From assembly GCF_017305435.1 (NCBI RefSeq), contig NZ_JAFKIP010000005.1, forward strand, positions 248,001-312,000: a stretch of 64,000 nucleotides of DNA. The letters run 5' to 3'. The position numbers and the translations under genes are program-made. Origin of the DNA: Microbacterium sp. (GTDB lineage Bacteria; Actinomycetota; Actinomycetes; Actinomycetales; Microbacteriaceae). A model generated the notes under the pieces. The model worked only from the letters and a program-made list of their open reading frames with translations. It had not been told where the DNA came from and searched no databases. How positions within the stretch are numbered: the first letter of the stretch is position 1; each line of letters starts with the position of its first letter. This document shows positions 6,905 through 14,887 of the stretch, piece after piece.

Positions 6905-9900
6905 CGAAGGGACCCCGGCTGGCGCCGCCGCGCGTGCCGAGCGGAAAGCTGATGGTGCAGCCGCCGCCCGAGCTCGTGCCGAACGACGGCGCCGGCGGCA
7001 TCCTCACCTCCCTGCTGCCGATGATCGGCTCGGTGGGCTCGATCGTCATGATCTCGTTGACCAACACCGGGCCCGCCGGCTACATCACCGGCGGCATGTT
7101 CCTGCTCTCCTCGCTCGGCTTCGTGGCGGTCAACGGCTGGCGGCAGCGCTCGCAGCGCAACGCCCAGGTGCTCGGCAACCGCCGCGAGTACCTCGCGTAC
7201 CTCTCCGACCTGCGCAAGACCGTGCGTACGGCGGCTCGGCAACAGCGCCGCCACGGCAACTGGGTGAGCCCCTCGCCTAGCACGCTGGCCTTCCTCGCCG
7301 AGGAGCGCACCCGAGTGTGGGAGCGCGCGCCGGGGGAGGACACCTACCTCCTCGCGCGCGTCGGCGTCTCCGACCAGCCGCTGTGCGTCACGCTCGAGGC
7401 ACCCGAGCTGCCGCCCCTCGCCCAGCTCGACCCCGTCGCGGCGTCCGCCGCGCACCGGTTCATGCTGACGCACGAGATCCAACCCGCGCTGCCGGCGTCG
7501 GTGCGTCTCGACGACTACGGGCGCATCGAGATCACGGGCGGCGAGGAGGAGTCGGTGCGCGCCCTCGCTCGCGCGATCCTCGCCGGTGTCGCGACCCTGC
7601 ACGACCCCGACAGCGTGCAGATCGCGGTGCTCGCCGCGGAGGATCGGCTCGCGTACTGGGAGTGGGCGAAGTGGCTGCCGCACACCCAGTCCCCGCGAGC
7701 GGACGATCGCCTCGGCGCGGTGCGGATGATCGGCTCGTCGCTCGACCGCCTCGAAGACCTCCTGCCGGCCGAGCTGCGCGAGCGCCCCCGGTTCGGACGC
7801 GGCACGGCGCCGACCCCGCACATCGTGATCGTCGCCGACGGCGTGACGCTGCCGGCCGGCCATCCGCTCGTCGGAGCCGACGGCATGCTCGGCGTCACCC
7901 TCATCGACCTCCCCGATCGCTGGGGCGAGCTCAGCGACTACGGCACGCTGCGCATCGCGCTGCCGAGCGCAGGTGCGGCAGGGGCGGATGCCGCGAAGGC
8001 GGAGATCATCGACCTCGCCGAGCAGGTGCAGATCTTCACCCCCGACACGATGTCGATCGCCGAAGCGGAGGCGACCGCCCGCCGTCTGCTGCCGCTGCGC
8101 TCGGGCCCCGCCGTGGCCGACACGGGCGCGGCATCCGGCGCCCAGACCCAACGCGAGCTCGTCGATCTGCTCGGGCTGCCGGACATCCGCGAGATCGACT
8201 TCGCGCGCTCGTGGGCCGGTCGCCTCGAACGCGATCGCCTGCGCGTGCCGATCGGGCAGGACACCGCGGGCGCCCCCCTCGTCCTCGACCTCAAGGAGTC
8301 GGCGCAGCAGGGCATGGGCCCCCACGGCGTGCTCATCGGCGCGACCGGCTCGGGCAAGTCAGAGGTGCTGCGCACCCTCGTCCTCGCGCTCGCCCTCACC
8401 CACTCGCCCGAGCAGCTCAACTTCGTGCTCGTCGACTTCAAGGGCGGCGCGACGTTCGCCGGCATGGCCGGGATGCCGCACGTGTCGGCGATCATCACGA
8501 ACCTCGGCAGCGAGCTCGCGCTCGTCGACCGGTTCCAGGACGCGCTGCAGGGCGAGGTCGTGCGCCGTCAGGAGCTGCTGCGCTCCGCGGGCAACTTCGC
8601 CAGCGTCTCCGACTACGAGAAGGCGCGCAAGGGCGGCCGCACCGACCTCGAGCCGCTGCCCGCGCTCCTGATCGTCGCGGACGAGTTCTCCGAGCTCCTC
8701 GCCGCCAAGCCCGAGTTCGTCGACAGCTTCATCAACATCGGCCGCGTGGGGCGCTCGCTCCAGGTGCACCTGCTGCTGGCATCCCAGCGTCTCGAGGAGG
8801 GGAAGCTCCGCGGCCTCGACACGTACCTCTCCTACCGGATCGGCCTGCGCACGTTCTCGGCGGCCGAATCGCGGACGGTGCTCGGCGTGCCCGACGCGTA
8901 CACCCTGCCGCAGGAGCCCGGTGTCGGCTTCCTCAAGGCCGACACCGACAACCTGGTCCAGTTCCGCGCAGCGTACGTCTCGGGCGCGCCGAAGACGCGG
9001 CGGCGCGCTATCGGCGCCTCCGCCGGGCAGGGCGGTGCCGGGCGGGCCTCCGACGTCGAGCTGTTCACGGCCCGCTTCCAGCCCCTCGACGAGGGGGATG
9101 CCGCGCCACTGGCCGACTCCGCACCGGCTGAGACGGTGCCTGCGGCCGAGCCCGACGACGCGACCACGTTCCAGATCGCCGTCGACCGGATGTCGGGCCA
9201 CGGTCCCGCCGCGCACCAGGTCTGGCTGCCGCCGCTCTCCGACCCGGCGTCGCTCGACGCCCTCATGCCCGACCTCGCCGTCGTGCCCGAACTCGGGCTC
9301 GTCTCCGAGGCGTGGCGGGCGGCGGGCGCGCTCACCGTGCCGCTCGGGATCGTCGACGTGCCGCTCGAGCAGCGTCGCGAGCGGCTGACCGTCTCCCTCG
9401 GAGGCGCGGCGGGCCACGTCGCCATCGTCGGGGGGCCGCTCAGCGGCAAGTCCACGCTCGCGCGGACGCTCGTGTCGGCGCTCGCGCTCACCGCGACCCC
9501 GCTCGAGGTGCAGTTCTTCGTGCTCGACTTCGGCGGCGGCAGCTTCGCCGGCATGCAGAGCCACCCGCACATCGCCGGTGTCGCGATGCGCACCGAGGCC
9601 GAGGCCGTCCGCCGCACCGTCGCCCAGGTCGAGGCCGTGCTCGATGCGCGCGAGCAGTACTTCCGTGCCCACGGCATCGACTCGATCGACACGTACCGCA
9701 CGCGCCGTGCGCAGGGACTCGTCGACGACGGGTACGGCGACGTCTTCCTCATCGTGGACGGCATGGCGACGCTGCGCACGGAGTACGACGCGCTCGAGCC
9801 GCGCGTGCAGACGCTCGCCGCGCGGGGCCTGAGCTTCGGCATCCACGTCGTCGTCACCGCGAACCGGTGGCTCGAGATCCGCGCGGGTCTCAAGGACCTC

Positions 9901-10911
9901 ATCCAGACCCGCATCGAGCTGCGCCTGGGAGATCCGAGCGACTCCGAGATCGACCGCAAGCAGGCGGCGAACGTGCCGGCCGGTGCGCCCGGGCGCGGTC
10001 TGTCGAGCAGCAAGCTCCACATGCTGGCGGCCGTGCCGCGCATCGACGGGACGCGGGATGCCGCGCACCTGGTCGACGGCATCGACGACATGGTCGCGCG
10101 CGTCGCGGAGGCCTGGACGGGCCCGACCGGCCCCAAGCTGCGCCTCCTGCCGGAGCTCATCAGCCTGGACGAGGTGCGCACCGTCGCCGACGCGGGGGAC
10201 GGAGAGCTCCGTGGGCGGATCCTGCTGGGCGTCGACGAGGCGGCCCTCGCGCCGTTCGGCATCGATCCCCGCCAGGAGTCGCACCTCTACCTCTACGGCG
10301 ACGCGGGCATGGGCAAATCGTCGTTCCTCCGCGGGATCGTGCGAGAGATCACCCGTCTCTACGCGCCCAACGAGGCCAAGATCTTCGTCGTGGACTATCG
10401 GCGGTCTCTCCTCGGAGACATCCCCCAGGAGTACCTCGGCGCCTACCTCACCTCGCACGAGCTCGCGACGGGCGGCATGAACGACCTCGCCGGATTCTTC
10501 GCGGGCCGCATCCCGGGGCCCGACGTCACCCCGGCGCAGCTGCGCGACCGCAGTTGGTGGAAGGGCGCGGAGGGCTTCATCCTCGTCGACGACTACGACC
10601 TCGTCGCGACGAGCCAGGGAAACCCCCTGGTGCCGCTGCAGCCCCTGCTCGCGCAAGCCGCTGACCTCGGCCTGCACGTGATCCTCACCCGCCGCACCGG
10701 CGGCGCGAGTCGTGCGGCGTACGACCCGATCATCCAGCGGTTCACCGACCTGGGCGCCACCGGCATCCTGCTCGGCGGCAATCCCGAGGAGGGTGCACTG
10801 ATCGGCCGCCTCAAGCCCGTCCCTTCGGTGCCGGGGCGCGCGCAGATCGTCAGTCGCGAGCGCGGACTCGTCACCGCCCAGCTCGTGTCGGCGCCGCCCG
10901 AGCACGACTGA
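6901..10911 (+). CDS. eccC: Type VII secretion ATPase EccC (fused EccCa-EccCb)
   Basis: GTG start overlapping the previous stop by 4 bp; 1336 residues. Two N-terminal membrane helices (about 40-80) are followed by the DUF region and three FtsK/SpoIIIE-type ATPase modules with P-loops GATGSGKSE (about 480), GGPLSGKST (about 843) and GDAGMGKSS (about 1133). Module 1 has a full Walker B (LLIVADEFSELL, about 592). Modules 2 and 3 have VFLIVDGMATL and FILVDDYDLV, lacking the catalytic Glu, as is typical of EccC, where only the first ATPase is fully catalytic and the last binds substrates. It is the motor of the secretion apparatus. It is the last gene of the coupled operon; no strong hairpin was seen in the 120 bp after it. 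Confidence 0.92.
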   Translation: MTKGPRLAPPRVPSGKLMVQPPPELVPNDGAGGILTSLLPMIGSVGSIVMISLTNTGPAGYITGGMFLLSSLGFVAVNGWRQRSQRNAQVLGNRREYLAYLSDLRKTVRTAARQQRRHGNWVSPSPSTLAFLAEERTRVWERAPGEDTYLLARVGVSDQPLCVTLEAPELPPLAQLDPVAASAAHRFMLTHEIQPALPASVRLDDYGRIEITGGEEESVRALARAILAGVATLHDPDSVQIAVLAAEDRLAYWEWAKWLPHTQSPRADDRLGAVRMIGSSLDRLEDLLPAELRERPRFGRGTAPTPHIVIVADGVTLPAGHPLVGADGMLGVTLIDLPDRWGELSDYGTLRIALPSAGAAGADAAKAEIIDLAEQVQIFTPDTMSIAEAEATARRLLPLRSGPAVADTGAASGAQTQRELVDLLGLPDIREIDFARSWAGRLERDRLRVPIGQDTAGAPLVLDLKESAQQGMGPHGVLIGATGSGKSEVLRTLVLALALTHSPEQLNFVLVDFKGGATFAGMAGMPHVSAIITNLGSELALVDRFQDALQGEVVRRQELLRSAGNFASVSDYEKARKGGRTDLEPLPALLIVADEFSELLAAKPEFVDSFINIGRVGRSLQVHLLLASQRLEEGKLRGLDTYLSYRIGLRTFSAAESRTVLGVPDAYTLPQEPGVGFLKADTDNLVQFRAAYVSGAPKTRRRAIGASAGQGGAGRASDVELFTARFQPLDEGDAAPLADSAPAETVPAAEPDDATTFQIAVDRMSGHGPAAHQVWLPPLSDPASLDALMPDLAVVPELGLVSEAWRAAGALTVPLGIVDVPLEQRRERLTVSLGGAAGHVAIVGGPLSGKSTLARTLVSALALTATPLEVQFFVLDFGGGSFAGMQSHPHIAGVAMRTEAEAVRRTVAQVEAVLDAREQYFRAHGIDSIDTYRTRRAQGLVDDGYGDVFLIVDGMATLRTEYDALEPRVQTLAARGLSFGIHVVVTANRWLEIRAGLKDLIQTRIELRLGDPSDSEIDRKQAANVPAGAPGRGLSSSKLHMLAAVPRIDGTRDAAHLVDGIDDMVARVAEAWTGPTGPKLRLLPELISLDEVRTVADAGDGELRGRILLGVDEAALAPFGIDPRQESHLYLYGDAGMGKSSFLRGIVREITRLYAPNEAKIFVVDYRRSLLGDIPQEYLGAYLTSHELATGGMNDLAGFFAGRIPGPDVTPAQLRDRSWWKGAEGFILVDDYDLVATSQGNPLVPLQPLLAQAADLGLHVILTRRTGGASRAAYDPIIQRFTDLGATGILLGGNPEEGALIGRLKPVPSVPGRAQIVSRERGLVTAQLVSAPPEHD

Positions 10912-11032
10912 CGCCGTCCGTCGCGGTGGTCGGCTACCAGACGTCGTCGCGGGGGGCAACCGTGGATGCCGGAATCGGCATACAGCGTTACCCTGGGACG
11001 GACGCCACTGTATTTCCACCGTGAGGAGCACC

Positions 11033-11467
11033 ATGAGAGGCAAGATCGGCATCGTCGTCGGGCTCGCTGCGGGATATGTGCTGGGCACCCGCGCCGGCCG
11101 GGAGCGCTACGAACAGATCAAATCGGGGTTCCTCAAGGTCTGGAACACGGCACCCGTGCAGAAGCAGGTCGGGAAGGTCACCGAGGCAGGCAAGACCGCG
11201 GCTCTCGCCCTCCCGAGCGCACTGTGGGACGGCGCCGTGAAGATCACGAAGGCCGCCACCAAGAACGGCACGCCGGGGCAGAAGCTGGATGCCGCGATCA
11301 AGGCAGGCAAAGACGCGCAGCCGGGTGTCGTCCGCGGCGCGGAGGAGACCGCTGCGGCGGTGGAGAAGGCCGCTGACAAGGCCGTCGCCGACGCGAAGTC
11401 GAGTGCGGGGAAGGCCACGACGGCGGCGAAGAAGACGACGACGACGCGCAAGACGACGGGCTCCTGA
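11033..11467 (+). CDS. YtxH-like small envelope protein with Ala/Lys-rich helical tail
   Basis: 144 residues from ATG 11033, with GAGGAG 4-9 bp upstream; the GTG at 11021 would leave that site inside the gene. A short hydrophobic start (IGIVVGLAAGYVLGTRAGRERY) resembles YtxH-type anchors and is followed by amphipathic helix and a tail of Ala, Lys and Thr repeats (KTTTTRKTT). Such proteins are common next to holin-like membrane proteins in Microbacteriaceae, as here. Function unknown; an envelope-stress or cell-surface role is the usual guess. A TACCCT box at about 10990 could be its -10. Confidence 0.65.
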   Translation: MRGKIGIVVGLAAGYVLGTRAGRERYEQIKSGFLKVWNTAPVQKQVGKVTEAGKTAALALPSALWDGAVKITKAATKNGTPGQKLDAAIKAGKDAQPGVVRGAEETAAAVEKAADKAVADAKSSAGKATTAAKKTTTTRKTTGS

Positions 11468-11468
11468 G

Positions 11469-11879
11469 ATGAGCACGCCCCGCGGATTCCGCGATCGGGC
11501 CGACGACAGTCTGTTCACGCTGCTCGGCGAGATCCCGGAGCTCGTCAAGAACCTCGTCATGGCCGAGATCGACTCGGCGAAGGCGTGGGCCAAGAGCGCG
11601 GGCAAGCAGGCGGGCCTCGGCGGCGTCTGGTTCATCGTCGCGCTGTTCTTCCTGTTCTGGCTGATCCCGGCGCTCGGCGCCTTCGCGATCATCGGTCTCT
11701 CCTCGTGGATGCCGGCCTGGGCCGCTGCGCTCATCGTGGTGGGGGTGTTCCTCCTGGTCATCGTGGTCACCGCGCTCCTCGGCATCCAGCGGTTCAAGAA
11801 GCTCGGTAAGAAAGAGAACCCGGTCCAGGCGATCACCGTGGACGCGCGCATCGTGAAGGACGTGGCAGATGAGTATTGA
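11469..11879 (+). CDS. Phage-holin-superfamily-like membrane protein (Actinobacterial Holin-X type)
   Basis: 136 residues; ATG lies 1 bp after the previous stop. A cytosolic amphipathic N-terminus (LFTLLGEIPELVKNLVMAEI) precedes two membrane helices (about 50-75 and 80-107) and a Lys-rich C-terminus. This is the layout of the DUF1469/Holin-X family, widespread chromosomal proteins named for similarity to holins but not tied to phage. Coupling with the YtxH-like gene and the next gene suggests a three-part envelope complex. No lysin or phage gene is nearby, so a prophage origin is unlikely. Confidence 0.75.
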   Translation: MSTPRGFRDRADDSLFTLLGEIPELVKNLVMAEIDSAKAWAKSAGKQAGLGGVWFIVALFFLFWLIPALGAFAIIGLSSWMPAWAAALIVVGVFLLVIVVTALLGIQRFKKLGKKENPVQAITVDARIVKDVADEY

Positions 11880-12141
11880 GGTTCCGGTCCCCCGCACGGC
11901 CGTCGCCCTCGGGATCACCGATCCGGTCGAGAAGGCGCGCGCGGAGCTCAAGGCGGCGCTCGCCGCGATCGAGGAGAAGTCGAACGTTCCCAAGCGCGTC
12001 ACTCGGGCGACCGATCGCGCCGTGTCGACCGCGCGCGGGTTCGTGCAGAGCAAGCCCGTCGAAGGGGCTCTCGCCGTTGCCGGTGTCGCGGTGGCGGTCG
12101 GGGTGGCCGTGTGGGGGCTCGTGCGCCTCTATACGAGGTGA
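11869..12141 (+). CDS. Small protein with C-terminal membrane anchor
   Basis: 90 residues, overlapping the preceding gene by 11 bp. Charged helical N-terminus (EKARAELKAALAAIEEKSNVPKRV) and one C-terminal membrane helix (ALAVAGVAVAVGVAVWGLVRLY). Resembles DUF3618-like tail-anchored proteins that accompany Holin-X genes in actinobacteria. Function unknown; co-translation implies that it works with the two proteins before it. Confidence 0.65.
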   Translation: MSIEVPVPRTAVALGITDPVEKARAELKAALAAIEEKSNVPKRVTRATDRAVSTARGFVQSKPVEGALAVAGVAVAVGVAVWGLVRLYTR

Positions 12142-12182
12142 TCGGCACGAGGTGATCGCAGGCTGTCGCGCCGAGAGCATTT

Positions 12183-12201
12183 GGCGTGCATCGTGCACGC
12201 C
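12183..12201. promoter_or_regulatory. Perfect inverted repeat, possible operator
   Basis: GGCGTGCA-TCG-TGCACGCC is an 8-bp perfect dyad with a 3-bp centre, in the 224-bp gap before the hemD-like gene. It lies about 165 bp upstream of that start and close to a TATGCT box (12225). It could be a protein binding site or a short hairpin; no run of T follows, so a terminator for the preceding operon is less likely. Nothing else was recognised in this gap. Confidence 0.35.
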
Positions 12202-12365
12202 GGACGCCGCGGACGTGCGCGGGGTATGCTCGTGTACCAGGCAGTGGCGATGATGCAGAGGCTGCCGACCCTGCCGTCCCGAACAGCGCAGCCGCCGATG
12301 TCCCGGGCCCGACACGGTCGGACGTGCGTTTCCGTACGCCCGACCATGCACCACGAAAGTCGAGC

Positions 12366-13169
12366 ATGAATCACCACCACCAGGCCGCTGCGGCCGCGAA
12401 GCCCCTCAAGGGGTGGCGCGTGCTCGTGCCGCGCGGCGGCCCGTGGGGCGACTCGGTGGCGGCGACCCTGCGTGCACAGGGCGCGGTGCCGGTGATCGCA
12501 CCGCTCATCAACTTCGCGCCGTCGACCGACCAGGCGACGCTCGAGACCGCGCTCGCCGACCTCGCCGCCGGCGCCTTCGACTGGGTGACCCTCACGAGCG
12601 CCACGACGGTCGACGTGCTGTACGCCTACCGGGCGCAGATCCCCTCTGGGACGCGCGTCGCCGCCGTGGGCGAGACGACCGCGGCGGCGCTGAGCGCCGT
12701 CGGCTACCGCGTCGATCTCGTGCCCGACGAGGACAACTCCGCCGCGGGCATGGCCGCCCAGCTCATCGCGCTCGAGCCCGCTCCGCGCCGCATCCTGACC
12801 CTCCGCAGCGAGATCGCGAAGCCCGTCCTCACCCGTCGGCTCACCGATGCGGGGCACGACGTGCGCAGCGTCGTCGCGTACCGCACCGTCGGCGTGCCCG
12901 TCACCGAGCGCATCGCGCACGATGTGGAGACCGGCCGGATCAACGCGATCCTCGTGACGAGCGGTTCGGTCGCCGAGCAGGTGCGCCTGCAGTTCCCCGA
13001 CATCCCGACATCCACGATCGTCGCGGCCATCGGACCGCGGACCGCGAAGGATGCCCGCAGGGCGGGCCTCGGCGTCAACGCCGTCGCCCGCGAGCAGACC
13101 GTCGACGGCCTCATCGCGGCCGTGCAGACGTTCCCGCTGCCGCACGCGACGGACGAGTTCGCGGTCTGA
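12366..13169 (+). CDS. hemD: Uroporphyrinogen-III synthase-like protein (HemD)
   Basis: 267 residues from ATG 12366. The two-lobe HemD pattern is visible: RVLVPRGGPWGDSVAATLRAQGAVPVIAPLI at the start, DWVTLTSATTVDVLYAY, VAAVGETTAAAL, then the second lobe with YRTV, AILVTSGSVAEQV and VAAIGPRTAKDARRAGL. HemD closes hydroxymethylbilane into uroporphyrinogen III in haem synthesis. The other haem genes are not adjacent, and solitary HemD-domain proteins also occur as regulators fused to response-regulator domains; none is fused here. The start MNHHHQ is native-looking but unusual. Confidence 0.78.
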   Translation: MNHHHQAAAAAKPLKGWRVLVPRGGPWGDSVAATLRAQGAVPVIAPLINFAPSTDQATLETALADLAAGAFDWVTLTSATTVDVLYAYRAQIPSGTRVAAVGETTAAALSAVGYRVDLVPDEDNSAAGMAAQLIALEPAPRRILTLRSEIAKPVLTRRLTDAGHDVRSVVAYRTVGVPVTERIAHDVETGRINAILVTSGSVAEQVRLQFPDIPTSTIVAAIGPRTAKDARRAGLGVNAVAREQTVDGLIAAVQTFPLPHATDEFAV

Positions 13170-13185
13170 TCCGCGGCGTGGTCCG

Positions 13186-13578
13186 CTACTTCGCCATCGC
13201 GCTGACGGCGCCCGCGACGTAGGGGATCAGCCAGATCGCCCACACGGCGATGCTGAAGCGATGGAAGACGCGCTTCTCGCTCTCGCGGTTCCTGACCAGG
13301 ACCACCACCGCCCAGATGAGGTGCACCGCCATCAGGGCGATCGCGGCCGTGCCGCTCCAGGCCATGAGCGTGCCGGCGGCGTTCTCCGCGATGCCCTCTG
13401 CTCGCCGGTCTGCGGCGATCTGCGTCATGAGGAGTGTGCCGGTCGTGTCGGCCGCGAGCCCGAGCGCGAACATCCCCGCGTGCCACCAGCGCAGGGTGCG
13501 CTGGATGCGCTCGGCCCACACGCCGATGCTGTAGAAGACGAGTGCGGCGGTGATGATCACGATGGCGGCGGGGAGCAT
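13186..13578 (-). CDS. HsmA-like four-helix membrane protein (TIGR03987 type)
   Basis: 130 residues with four membrane helices; the pattern VFYSIGVWAERIQRTLRWWHAGMFALGLAADTTGTLLM and later HLIWAVVVLVRN fits the TIGR03987/HsmA family of small bacterial membrane proteins of unknown activity. On the minus strand a TAGAGT box ends 6 nt before the ATG, so the message is probably leaderless. A perfect dyad overlaps its -35 region, which predicts control by a dimeric regulator. Convergent with the hemD-like gene (16 bp gap). Confidence 0.7.
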   Translation of the reverse strand: MLPAAIVIITAALVFYSIGVWAERIQRTLRWWHAGMFALGLAADTTGTLLMTQIAADRRAEGIAENAAGTLMAWSGTAAIALMAVHLIWAVVVLVRNRESEKRVFHRFSIAVWAIWLIPYVAGAVSAMAK

Positions 13579-13598
13579 GTCGTCACTCTAGCGGAAAA

Positions 13599-13617
13599 CC
13601 TTCAGTATTGCTGAAGG
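13599..13617 (-). promoter_or_regulatory. Operator-like dyad in the promoter of the HsmA-like gene
   Basis: CCTTCAG-TATTG-CTGAAGG: 7-bp perfect arms around 5 bp, ending 21 bp before the start at 13578. The likely -10 (TAGAGT) lies between it and the ATG, so the dyad covers the -35 region. A MarR-, PadR- or ArsR-type dimer would suit a site of this size. The regulator is not encoded next door. Confidence 0.5.
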
Positions 13618-13686
13618 AAGATCTCGAGACCGGATCGTTGCCGGTCCATCCTCTTCGCGGCATGCGGGCGCTGGCAGACTGAGGTG

Positions 13687-14067
13687 ATGGTGACGCTGCT
13701 TCTGGATTCGACCCAGCTGGAAGTCGCGCTCTCGCCCGTGGAGCGTGCGCTCGCCCGCCGCCGCGACGCCGTGCGCGTCGAGCGCACCCACATCCGCAAG
13801 GTGCAGCTGACCGACGATGCGTGGACGTGGCTGCGCGGAGTGCCGAGCCCCGGCACGCTCGTGCGCGGCACCGTCGCGATGGGCACGTGGACCTCGGCGA
13901 GTGGCGATGACTTCGTCGTGGTGCGCCGTCGGCATCCCGCCGTCGTCGTCGATCTGGAAGACGACGCCGCGTTCTCCCGCCTGGTCCTCACGACCAGGCA
14001 CGGTCTCGCGCTCGTGCATGCGCTGCGGCTGGACGTGCCGGGCGACGGCCCGACCGCGATCAGCTGA
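13687..14067 (+). CDS. Conserved hypothetical protein
   Basis: 126 residues from ATG 13687 (GTG 13684 is possible). A CAGACT box ends 6 nt before the ATG, fitting leaderless transcription. The sequence is rich in short strands (VTLLLDSTQLEVALSP, FVVVRRRHPAVVVDLE, RLVLTTRHGLALVHALRL) with no membrane segment or signal. It reads like a small beta-fold actinobacterial protein of the PH-like kind, but I do not recognise a named family. Its last 8 bp overlap the convergent ABC permease gene. Confidence 0.6.
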   Translation: MVTLLLDSTQLEVALSPVERALARRRDAVRVERTHIRKVQLTDDAWTWLRGVPSPGTLVRGTVAMGTWTSASGDDFVVVRRRHPAVVVDLEDDAAFSRLVLTTRHGLALVHALRLDVPGDGPTAIS

Positions 14068-14887
14068 CGTCGCGACGCCAGCTGAAGATCCAGCCGAGCG
14101 CGAGGAAGACGACCGCGTAGGCGAGGAGCAGGAGACCGCCGCCCCACCATGCGAGGGTCGGGCCGCTGCCCGCCCCACCCAGGGTGGTGAAGATGCTCGC
14201 CCCGACGAGCGCGTCCGATGCGGCGCCCGGCAGGTAGGCCGTGACGTCTCCGAGGCCGTCGACGAAGCTCGCGACGGTGCGCAGGATCGGTTCGATGAAC
14301 TGCGTGAACGCGAGCACGCCGACGATCGCGGCGACCTGGTTGCGGATGAGCGTCCCCGCGCCGATGCCGATCAGCACCCACAGGACGAGTGCGATCACCA
14401 TGCGACCGATGAGCGACCACGTGTCGGCCTCGCCGAGCCGTGTGCCGAGGCCGAAGGCGGCGAGCAGGCCCGCCCCCGGAGCGACGGCCGCGACGATCGC
14501 GAGCACGGCGTAGAGCGCCCCCATGACGACGCCCGCGACGACCTTGCCGCCGAGCGCGACGCCGCGGCGGGGCGTCGCGAGGAAGGTGGGCGTGAGCGTC
14601 TTGTGCCGGAACTCTCCTGTGACCAGCAGCGTGCCGATGAGGAGCGGAAAGACGTACCCGACCGACGTCGCGAGGCTGTAGATGATCGGAGCGAGCATGT
14701 CGCCCGTGGGCGTCGGTCCGTTCGTCGCCTCGGGGCCGATGACACCGGAGGCCACCGCGCCGAAGGTCGCGGCGAGACCACCCGCGGTCACGCCGACGTA
14801 GAGGAAGAGGATGAGCGCGAGGATCCACCAGATCGAGGTGGTGAACTGCTTCGTCAGCTCGGAGCGGGTGGCGCGCGCGAGGCTCAT
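14060..14887 (-). CDS. ABC-2 type transporter permease
   Basis: 275 residues with six predicted membrane helices; the start ATG overlaps the stop of the ATPase gene (ATGA). The signature stretch FRHKTLTPTFLATPRR between helices 2 and 3 (G[ED]FRxxTxxxTxLxxPxR) is typical of ABC-2 exporter permeases of the antibiotic, lantibiotic or gliding-motility type. Works with the adjacent ATPase as a dimeric exporter. Substrate not evident. Confidence 0.85.
   Translation of the reverse strand: MSLARATRSELTKQFTTSIWWILALILFLYVGVTAGGLAATFGAVASGVIGPEATNGPTPTGDMLAPIIYSLATSVGYVFPLLIGTLLVTGEFRHKTLTPTFLATPRRGVALGGKVVAGVVMGALYAVLAIVAAVAPGAGLLAAFGLGTRLGEADTWSLIGRMVIALVLWVLIGIGAGTLIRNQVAAIVGVLAFTQFIEPILRTVASFVDGLGDVTAYLPGAASDALVGASIFTTLGGAGSGPTLAWWGGGLLLLAYAVVFLALGWIFSWRRDVS

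Noticed and set aside
5338-11088. Very long open frames on the minus strand opposite the T7SS genes (for example 5338-8325 and 8359-11088)
   Set aside because: They are antisense to well-identified eccD, FHA and eccC genes, rich in Arg/Gly/Ala and His, and match no fold; long antisense frames are expected at this GC content.
11469-11879. Prophage holin
   Set aside because: Holin-X/DUF1469 proteins are chromosomal; no lysin, terminase, capsid or integrase is nearby.
12142-12365. Riboswitch or small RNA before the hemD-like gene
   Set aside because: Only one short dyad is seen; no conserved riboswitch core could be recognised.
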